Origin: Christensenellaceae bacterium | GTDB taxonomy: Bacteria; Bacillota; Clostridia; Christensenellales; SZUA-584 | NCBI GenBank assembly: GCA_012719815.1 | Contig: JAAXZP010000139.1 | Span: 1-10,586 of the forward strand | Length of the DNA stretch: 10,586 nt | Direction: 5' to 3' | Shown: one piece after another, positions 6,144 through 10,586 of the stretch | Numbering within the stretch: the stretch's first letter is position 1 | Layout: each line of letters opens with the position of its first letter | Made by a program: the position numbers and the translations under genes | The notes under the pieces: model-generated | What the model saw: only the letters and a program-made list of their open reading frames with translations | Databases searched by the model: none | What the model was told of the DNA's origin: nothing

Positions 6144-7209
6144 ATGGATCAGGGCATACAGCTGTTCAGCAGCACGGTCATCGAGGCCGTGGCAAAAAAC
6201 AAGCGTTTTCTCAAAAACAGGCCGGCCTATATACTGCCGTTTGCGCGCATCGCAGACCGCATCGAAAAATCCGCCGCCGTCCGTGAGGCTTTCGCCCGGG
6301 ACGAGGGTCTGATCGTGCCGCCCGTGCTGATAGCGTCACCAACGACTGCAACCTCACCTGCGCCGGCTGCTACGCATGCAGCCAGCAGCGCGACAGGTCC
6401 GCCGAGCTCAGCATGGACGACATCCATCGCGTCGTGGGCGAGGCCGTGGCTCTGGGCGTCTGCGTCGTAATGATCGCCGGCGGCGAGCCGCTGCTCAAGC
6501 CGGAAATACTCAGCCTACCTTCGGCGCATCCCGACACGCTGTTCGTGATGTTCACCAACGGCCTTTGCTGGACTCGCCAGCCGCGCAGGCGGCCGCGCGC
6601 ATGCGCAACCTCATCCCCGTCATCAGCCTGGAGGGCGGCCGCGAGCTCACCGACGAACGCCGCGGGGAAGGCGTGTACGACGCCGTGCCCGCGGTCATGC
6701 GCCGCCTGGATTCCGATAAGCGGATGTTCGGCGTTTCCGTCACGCTCACCAGCCGCAACTACGACGACGTCATCCGCAACGATTATCTGAAATTGTTGCA
6801 GGCTTTAGGCTGCCGCGCCGCATTCCTCATCGAATACGTGCCCTGCGGGGCGGAGGACAAAGCGCTGTGCCTGACGCAAGCGCAGAAAACACACCTCCGG
6901 CAGATCGAAAAGCAGCTGTACCGGCAGTGCGACATGCTGGTGGTGTCTCTGCCCGGCAATGAAGACCCGTACGGCGGCTGTCTCGCCTCGGGCCGCGGTT
7001 TCCTGCACATCAGCTCCACCGGCGCGCTGGCGCCCTGTCCTTTCGCGCCCTGGTCGGACGTCAGCGCGAAAGAAACGCCGCTCAAAGTTGCGCTTCAGTC
7101 GCATCTGCTGAAGAAAATACGCGAAGGCCACGAAACGCTGCGGGAAAGCCGCGGCGGCTGCGCGCTCAAGGAAAACGCCGCCTGGGTGGCCGCGCTGCAA
7201 AAAGACTGA
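6144..7209 (+). pseudogene. Radical SAM protein broken by two frameshifts
   Basis: Three reading frames in turn encode one radical SAM/SPASM-like protein of about 355 residues. Frame A runs from the ATG at 6144 (GGAGG four bases upstream) to VPPVLIA near 6335. Frame B (6332 to about 6567) starts with SVTNDCNLTCAGCYAC, whose Cys-x3-Cys-x2-Cys binds the [4Fe-4S]-SAM cluster, and has the AGGEPL SAM-binding motif. Frame C (6568-7209) starts at LDSPAAQ and carries VISLEGG, SRNYDD, IEYVPCG, GGCLASGRGF, PCPF and GGCAL, the last three with Cys residues that could hold a second cluster. Each junction is a -1 shift. Clostridial relatives read PPFLIASITxxCNLxCAGCYA there, so the first break may be a 4-base loss from a GCnAGC repeat. 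The second fits one lost T from CTTTTG. The parts are otherwise well conserved and lack stops, so the damage is recent or a sequencing error. The substrate of the intact family is unknown. Confidence 0.85.
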
Positions 7210-7249
7210 CGCGCTGTAAAACCATTCCACTTATCGAAATCTCCAACAA

Positions 7250-7275
7250 AAAATGCCCCCTTTCGAAGGCATTTT
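7250..7275. terminator. Bidirectional rho-independent terminator
   Basis: AAAATGCC (7250-7257) pairs with GGCATTTT (7268-7275) around a 10-base loop. The A run before the stem (from 7248) and the T run in it serve both strands, ending the radical SAM gene (+) and thioredoxin (-, stop at 7292). Confidence 0.82.
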
Positions 7276-7291
7276 CTATACGGTATTAATC

Positions 7292-7612
7292 TCATCCTAT
7301 CGCCCTGTCGAGCACGTCCTCGTAGAACTTCTTGGGCCTAACGCCCACCGCGCTATGCAACACCTGGCCGTTTTTGATCACGAAAACGCTGGGGATGCTC
7401 ATCACGCCGAAACGCTCAGCCAGTTCGTGCTCTTCGTCTATGTTCACCTTGCCGATCACCGCCTTGCCGGCATACTCCTCGCTCAGCTGGTCGATGGTCG
7501 GCGACAGCATCCGGCACGGCGCGCACCATGTCGCCCAGAAATCCAGCAGCACCGGCTTGTCGGAATCTATCACTTCCTGTTTAAAGTTCGCCTTTGTGAT
7601 CATCTTTGCCAT
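7292..7612 (-). CDS. trxA: Thioredoxin
   Basis: A 106-residue cytoplasmic thioredoxin of full family length. The redox-active site WCAPC is at residues 29-33 (Cys30, Cys33), with Ala where most thioredoxins have Gly. The buried Asp24 in LLDFWATW and the cis-proline loop SIP (Pro74) are present, as are VNIDEEHELAERFGV and the C-terminal amphipathic helix. It would reduce protein disulfides using electrons from thioredoxin reductase, which is not in the window. The ATG at 7612 has GGGAGGG seven bases upstream; the longer frame from 7636 adds residues outside the family and covers this site. The Crp/Fnr gene lies 86 bases upstream on the same strand, and a possible operator and extended -10 lie between them. 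Confidence 0.95.
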   Translation of the reverse strand: MAKMITKANFKQEVIDSDKPVLLDFWATWCAPCRMLSPTIDQLSEEYAGKAVIGKVNIDEEHELAERFGVMSIPSVFVIKNGQVLHSAVGVRPKKFYEDVLDRAIG

Positions 7613-7656
7613 ACAAAATCCCTCCCTGCGGATCATAAACTCTTTACCTTGAGCTT

Positions 7657-7665
7657 AGAATACCA
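7657..7665 (-). promoter_or_regulatory. Possible extended -10 promoter of trxA
   Basis: On the minus strand TGGTATTCT (7665-7657) is an extended -10 (TGn plus TATTCT) without a recognisable -35. This is typical of activator-dependent promoters. Transcription would start near 7650, about 38 bases before the ATG at 7612. Confidence 0.35.
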
Positions 7666-7684
7666 TTTGCGGGAAGGTTTTTCT

Positions 7685-7697
7685 GTGACAAAGTTAC
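7685..7697. promoter_or_regulatory. Possible Crp/Fnr operator upstream of trxA
   Basis: GTGAC-AAA-GTTAC is an imperfect inverted repeat (arms match at four of five positions), directly after the stop of the Crp/Fnr gene. Its centre (7691) is about 41 bases upstream of the predicted trxA start, the class II activator position. The arms resemble GTnAC-type Crp/Fnr half-sites, but the 3-base spacing is shorter than in sites I know. Confidence 0.35.
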
Positions 7698-7698
7698 C

Positions 7699-8349
7699 CT
7701 AATCGCAAATTACTTTCAATAATATTTTGCCGCGCCTGAGTTCAATCAGCCCCTTTTCCGCCAGCTTTTTGAGCTGCCGGGTGATCACCTCGCGGGAAGA
7801 GCCCAGCTCCACCGCCATCTTCTCATGAGTCGTGCGCACCTCATTCTGAGCGTTGGCGTTGTGCTTGAGGTACGTTATGATCCGCTCCTCGATGCTCGCG
7901 AAAATCAGCATGTCAATGGTCTCCACGGACCGGATCAGCCTCTCGGCGAGCTCGTTGAACACATACACCCTGAACGGGTCGGAGCGGTATATCAGCGCCC
8001 GGAACGTTTCCGGCGGTATCACGGCCAGCACGCTGTCCTTTTCCGCCTCGATGGAGAAATCGTACTCCACGTCGCCCATCGCGCACACGCCCGCCATCAC
8101 GCACAGTTCGCCCTCGCGGATACGATACAGCGTCATCTCACGGCCCTTATCGGAGGTCCGGAACAGGCGCAGCCGGCCGCGCAACACCATCGGTATGCCG
8201 GTGCAGCTTTTGTGGTCTCCCATCATGATCTGCCCCCTGGCCATCTTCTTCTCTGTCACGGCGCCGTGCAGCATCGCCGCGTCCTCCGGCTTCATTCGGC
8301 TGTAGAAGGGAAACCTGTCAAAAACGCTCGGCTGCATCATCTCCATCAT
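7699..8349 (-). CDS. Crp/Fnr family transcriptional regulator
   Basis: A 216-residue regulator with an N-terminal cyclic-nucleotide-binding-fold sensor (about 10-125), a long dimer helix (about 125-160) and a C-terminal winged helix-turn-helix (about 172-212). The recognition helix GSSREVITRQL (183-193) has Arg186, Glu187 and Arg191, matching the Arg-Glu-x3-Arg pattern that in CRP contacts GTGA half-sites. GELCVMAGVCAMGDVEYD (80-97) holds Cys83 and Cys89; a Cys pair here is common in clostridial relatives and may sense redox state or bind a ligand. It lacks the FNR N-terminal cysteine cluster and the usual cAMP-binding residues. The ATG at 8349 has GGAGG six bases upstream; an in-frame ATG at 8382 would place the promoter-like sequence inside the gene. 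It lies upstream of trxA on the same strand. Its effector is unknown. Confidence 0.9.
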   Translation of the reverse strand: MMEMMQPSVFDRFPFYSRMKPEDAAMLHGAVTEKKMARGQIMMGDHKSCTGIPMVLRGRLRLFRTSDKGREMTLYRIREGELCVMAGVCAMGDVEYDFSIEAEKDSVLAVIPPETFRALIYRSDPFRVYVFNELAERLIRSVETIDMLIFASIEERIITYLKHNANAQNEVRTTHEKMAVELGSSREVITRQLKKLAEKGLIELRRGKILLKVICD

Positions 8350-8372
8350 CGGCGTCCTCCAAAATCCATTAG

Positions 8373-8391
8373 TATCATGCATATTATGACA
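8373..8391. promoter_or_regulatory. Palindrome over the likely -10 of the Crp/Fnr gene
   Basis: TATCAT-N7-ATGACA is an imperfect inverted repeat (five of six pairs). On the minus strand it covers a -10-like TAATAT (8386-8381) about 32 bases before the start at 8349. This would suit an autorepressor site, but no -35 is convincing and the half-site differs from that near trxA. Confidence 0.25.
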
Positions 8392-8399
8392 TTTTTCTG

Positions 8400-8428
8400 T
8401 TGATTGCGCATCCCGCCGTGCTTATAAT
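8400..8428 (+). promoter_or_regulatory. Sigma-A-type promoter of the small secreted protein gene
   Basis: TTGATT (8400-8405), a 17-base spacer and a perfect TATAAT (8423-8428). Transcription would start near 8435, about 26 bases before the ATG at 8461. Confidence 0.75.
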
Positions 8429-8460
8429 TGAGAAAAGCCATTGTGCCGGGGGGATTCGCC

Positions 8461-8748
8461 ATGGCAAAGCGCGTGCTTATCCTCATCATCGTCTGCATGC
8501 TGCTGCTCGCCGTGTGGGCGCCGGGTACCGCCGCATCGGGCGGCGTAGTATTGCGCGGCGCGACGAACGTTTCCCTGCTCTCCCCCGACGAACTCTCCGC
8601 TTATACTGACCAAGCCATCGTGTTTGTCACCCGCACCGGCAAGAAATATCACGAAGCCGGGTGTTCGCATCTATCCAAATCCAGCCTCCCCGTTACGCTG
8701 GAGCAGGCGCAGCGGGAAGGCAGGGAGCCCTGCAGCCGCTGCCATTGA
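8461..8748 (+). CDS. Small secreted protein with Ada-like zinc-binding motif
   Basis: A 95-residue protein. Residues 1-25 form a signal peptide: MAKR, then a long hydrophobic stretch and a small-residue end (PGTAAS). After a variable spacer, VFVTRTGKKYHEAGCSHL (54-71) and PCSRCH (90-95) follow the pattern T-x-TGKKYH-x3-C...PC-x2-C found at the end of some ComEC-like proteins and in small secreted Bacillota proteins. His64, Cys68, Cys91 and Cys94 are candidate zinc ligands, as in the Ada metal-binding fold. Role unknown; an extracytoplasmic metal- or DNA-related job is possible. The ATG at 8461 has a G6 run seven bases upstream and lies 26 bases after the predicted transcription start; a TTG at 8428 lies inside the -10 and is rejected. 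It diverges from the Crp/Fnr gene and ends before a strong terminator. Confidence 0.8.
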   Translation: MAKRVLILIIVCMLLLAVWAPGTAASGGVVLRGATNVSLLSPDELSAYTDQAIVFVTRTGKKYHEAGCSHLSKSSLPVTLEQAQREGREPCSRCH

Positions 8749-8794
8749 TGCCTCTTTATCCGGATTATACCATTCCGGAATCCTGCGGCAAAGC

Positions 8795-8828
8795 AAAAGC
8801 GCCCGGCGGCAGACCGCAGAGCGCTTTT
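8795..8828. terminator. Bidirectional rho-independent terminator
   Basis: AAAAGCGC (8795-8802) pairs with GCGCTTTT (8821-8828), with an inner GCGG-CAGA-CCGC stem (8806-8817). It serves the secreted-protein gene on the plus strand and can end minus-strand transcription from the amidase gene. Confidence 0.88.
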
Positions 8829-8842
8829 ATGTTAAATCGCGA

Positions 8843-8881
8843 CTGCATAAGGCTCAGCGCCGTGAGCGGCGTCAGCCGCAG
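8843..8881. other. Nested imperfect stem-loop downstream of the amidase gene
   Basis: Three complementary blocks nest in order: CTGC/GCAG (8843-8846, 8878-8881), GGCT/AGCC (8851-8854, 8874-8877) and GCCG/CGGC (8859-8862, 8867-8870), with a TGAG loop on the plus strand and small internal loops. On the minus strand it lies between the amidase stop and the terminator. It may be a processing or stabilising element; function is unknown. Confidence 0.5.
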
Positions 8882-8921
8882 CGCTTCGTCTAACCGGGCG
8901 CGCGCATGTTGATAAGCTGCG

Positions 8922-9413
8922 CTACCGGCGCACGCCTTCGATGCGGATAAAGCGGATTCTGTCGAACTCGTAGCTGGACAGCGGGCGGTCCAGGCTGTCA
9001 TACGTATGCGTGCAGACAAGAATGTTGCTGAGCGCCGGCTGCCTGCCCACCGACACGATGAACTGCGAGTGTGTAAACCGGCCCGGCCCGCCGGCGAACT
9101 GCGATATGTCGCCCGGCTGCACCGCCTCCATCGGCACCTCCACGCCCACCGGCCCGATGCCCGACTTGCGCACCAGAAAGTTGTACAAAAATTCCACGCC
9201 CGTCCACGACGGCGACCGGTTGGACGCGCTGTAATAATACCAGCCGAACGTGGGCGTCGGGTTCATCACCCCGCTGCCCGCGTACAGGCACTGCGACACG
9301 AAGTTGGTGCAGTCCCCGCCCAGCGTGTCGAAGTTGGAGTAATTCGGGTTGCGCGACAGCGCCCATTTCCGGGCGTATTCCACGGCAGCCTCGCGGTTAT
9401 ACGGCGCCAGCAT
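8922..9413 (-). CDS. Amidase domain-containing protein (Amidase_6-like)
   Basis: A 163-residue protein that is nearly all one domain of the putative amidase (Amidase_6, papain-like/CHAP-related) type. Landmarks in order are YNREAAVEYARKWA (5-18), GGDCTNFVSQCLYAG (32-46) with likely nucleophile Cys35, WYYYS...SW (58-70), VQPGDISQF (98-106) and FTHSQFIV (113-120) with likely catalytic His115. Relatives are thought to hydrolyse amide bonds, perhaps in peptidoglycan, and are common in spore-forming Clostridia. There is no signal peptide, so either it acts in the cytoplasm or it is released in another way, for example on mother-cell lysis (inference). The ATG at 9413 has a GGGGGG run 6-8 bases upstream and begins right at the domain. 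It lies 49 bases after sbcC on the same strand with no T-tract terminator between, so read-through is likely. Confidence 0.88.
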   Translation of the reverse strand: MLAPYNREAAVEYARKWALSRNPNYSNFDTLGGDCTNFVSQCLYAGSGVMNPTPTFGWYYYSASNRSPSWTGVEFLYNFLVRKSGIGPVGVEVPMEAVQPGDISQFAGGPGRFTHSQFIVSVGRQPALSNILVCTHTYDSLDRPLSSYEFDRIRFIRIEGVRR

Positions 9414-9416
9414 GGC

Positions 9417-9443
9417 ATTCCCCCCGTGTTATCATACGGGAAT
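9417..9443 (-). promoter_or_regulatory. Hairpin covering the amidase ribosome binding site
   Basis: On the minus strand ATTCCC (9443-9438) can pair with GGGAAT (9422-9417), and in another register CCCGT pairs with ACGGG (9424-9428). Both stems involve the G run that acts as the ribosome binding site for the ATG at 9413, so translation could be reduced. A -10-like TATGAT lies in the loop region. Confidence 0.35.
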
Positions 9444-9462
9444 GCGCCGCGCCTGGTGACTC

Positions 9463-10586
9463 TCAGCTGGCCTTGACGCCCGGCCCGGCCAGTGTGCTGC
9501 GCCCGCCCGTGAGCTTCTTCACCTCGATCTGCACGTCGATGCGCTCCTTCAGCGCTTCCACGTGGGATATCACGCCCACCAGCTTGCCTTCGCGGGTGCC
9601 CAGCGCGGACAGCGTCTGCAGAGCCGCCTCCAGGTAGTCCTCGTCCAGCGAAGCAAAGCCTTCGTCGATGAACAGCGAATCGATGCGCGCCCGCCCGGAC
9701 GACATCTCGGACAGCCCCAGCGCCAGCGCCAGCGACACGAGGAAGCTCTCGCCGCCCGAGAGGTTGGTCACCGGCCGCCGCTCGCCCGCCTGGTACGTAT
9801 CGATCACCATCAGTTCCAGCGGCTTGGCCGGGTTGGAGTCGTCGCGCACCAGCACATACCGATCGGTCATGCGCGATAGGCTCATGTTGGCATGGCGCAG
9901 CAGCGACTCAAACGTGATGCTCTGCGCGATGCGGGTGAATTTGTCGCCGTTTGCCGAGCCGATCAGGTTATCTAAAAGGTTCCACTTCTGCTGCGCCTTC
10001 TTTTGCGCTTCCTCCTCGTCTTTCAGGCTTTTCAGCTTGCTGCGGCTCTGCGCGTTCACTTTGAGTATCTGCGCCACCGCGCCTTTCTGCGCCGTCTGTT
10101 CGGCGATCAGCGCGTCCAGCGCCTCCAGCGCGCAGCGCAGCGCGCCCTCCTCCGGCTCCCCGCCCAGCCGGGAGGCCGCATTATCCCATTCCTCAAACCG
10201 CGCCGCCGTATCCGGCTCATCCGATACCGCCGCCACGGCAGGACATTCCGCAAGCGCCGCCGCGTATATCTCTCTAAGCTGCTCTTCGCCCTTTGTGAGC
10301 TCATCCTGCGTCCGGGCGATATCCCGTTCGTTCTGCTGCACGGCCCGTTCCGCCTGCTCCGCAGCCGCGCGCCGCTGCTCTTTGACCTCGGCCAGCCGCC
10401 GGGCCAGCGCCTCCGCCGCCGCTTCCTCCGCGTCCGGGTCTTTGTCGCCAAACAGCCGGCTTCGCTCCTCCCGCAGCTTATCCGCCGCCGCTTCCGCGCC
10501 GGCAAGCTCGCTCTCCCGCTGCTTTTTCTGCTCCTCGATATCGCGGATCACCTGGCGGGAATCATCGATCTGCCGCACATCGTTGC
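9463..10586 (-). CDS. sbcC: Exonuclease SbcC (SMC-like ATPase subunit of SbcCD), C-terminal part
   Basis: The frame is open at the right edge; about 373 codons of the C-terminal part are seen (numbered from the GTG at 10578). Residues 1-110 and 160-200 are charged, Ala/Glu/Arg/Gln-rich coiled coil. The C-terminal ATPase lobe contains the ABC signature NLSGGESFLVSLALALGLSEM (LSGGE at about 273-277), the Walker B LFIDEGFASLDED (302-314) and the H-loop ISHVE (His339). These order and spacing features are those of SbcC/Rad50, here with the GGESF and DEGFASLD forms of bacterial SbcC. With SbcD nuclease it would process DNA ends and cleave hairpins in repair and replication. The Walker A lobe and sbcD lie outside the window. 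The protein ends in a short polar tail after KKLTGGRSTL. The amidase gene follows after 49 bases. Confidence 0.94.
   Translation of the reverse strand, partial: NDVRQIDDSRQVIRDIEEQKKQRESELAGAEAAADKLREERSRLFGDKDPDAEEAAAEALARRLAEVKEQRRAAAEQAERAVQQNERDIARTQDELTKGEEQLREIYAAALAECPAVAAVSDEPDTAARFEEWDNAASRLGGEPEEGALRCALEALDALIAEQTAQKGAVAQILKVNAQSRSKLKSLKDEEEAQKKAQQKWNLLDNLIGSANGDKFTRIAQSITFESLLRHANMSLSRMTDRYVLVRDDSNPAKPLELMVIDTYQAGERRPVTNLSGGESFLVSLALALGLSEMSSGRARIDSLFIDEGFASLDEDYLEAALQTLSALGTREGKLVGVISHVEALKERIDVQIEVKKLTGGRSTLAGPGVKAS

Noticed and set aside
6330..6568. Programmed ribosomal frameshifting in the radical SAM gene
   Set aside because: No X-XXY-YYZ slippery heptamer or strong downstream structure is evident at either junction, and two -1 events in one enzyme gene are better explained by deletions or sequencing errors.
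8765..8921. Small minus-strand frame after the amidase gene with a protein-like Leu/Ala-rich stretch
   Set aside because: It has no start of its own after the amidase stop, crosses the terminator hairpin, and its sequence is explained by the stem-loop repeats.

Overview
The window looks like a piece of chromosome from a GC-rich, spore-forming, anaerobic member of the Bacillota, most likely class Clostridia. The main reasons are a clear SpoIIID sporulation regulator behind a sigma-E-like promoter, a large BadF/HgdA-type dehydratase-activase relative typical of anaerobes, DUF4064-like small membrane proteins, and a clostridial Crp/Fnr regulator. I see no phage, insertion sequence, CRISPR array, tRNA or rRNA. 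The species cannot be fixed from the sequence alone.

Layout, left to right. Positions 1-1541 (+) hold the 3' part of a large 2-hydroxyacyl-CoA dehydratase/activase-related gene with an internal 33-bp tandem repeat. It meets two minus-strand paralogous extended-SDR (NAD(P)-dependent epimerase/reductase) genes (1605-2597 and 2730-3716) at a bidirectional terminator. Next is a tightly overlapping three-gene minus-strand operon of small membrane proteins (5435 down to 3806), with its own promoter and terminator. spoIIID (5585-5836, minus) follows, with a 13-bp tandem duplication over its stop codon. Positions 6144-7209 (+) carry a radical SAM gene broken by two frameshifts, although its promoter, ribosome binding site and terminator are intact. 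Then come thioredoxin (7292-7612, minus) and a Crp/Fnr regulator (7699-8349, minus), with a possible regulator operator and promoter between them. A small secreted Ada-like zinc-motif protein (8461-8748, +) diverges from the regulator. The right end holds a minus-strand Amidase_6-type gene (8922-9413) and the 3' part of sbcC (9463 to the edge).

Most genes appear to be independent housekeeping or accessory units. Three groups look functionally linked. The first is the three-membrane-protein operon, whose translation is coupled by stop/start overlaps. The second is the Crp/Fnr-thioredoxin pair, where a cysteine pair in the regulator and an operator-like inverted repeat upstream of trxA suggest redox control. 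The third is the sbcC-amidase pair, which may be co-transcribed and has a hairpin over the amidase ribosome binding site. I found no convincing new defence or mobile system. The most notable items are the decayed radical SAM gene, the trxA operator, the uncharacterised membrane operon and several structured intergenic segments.
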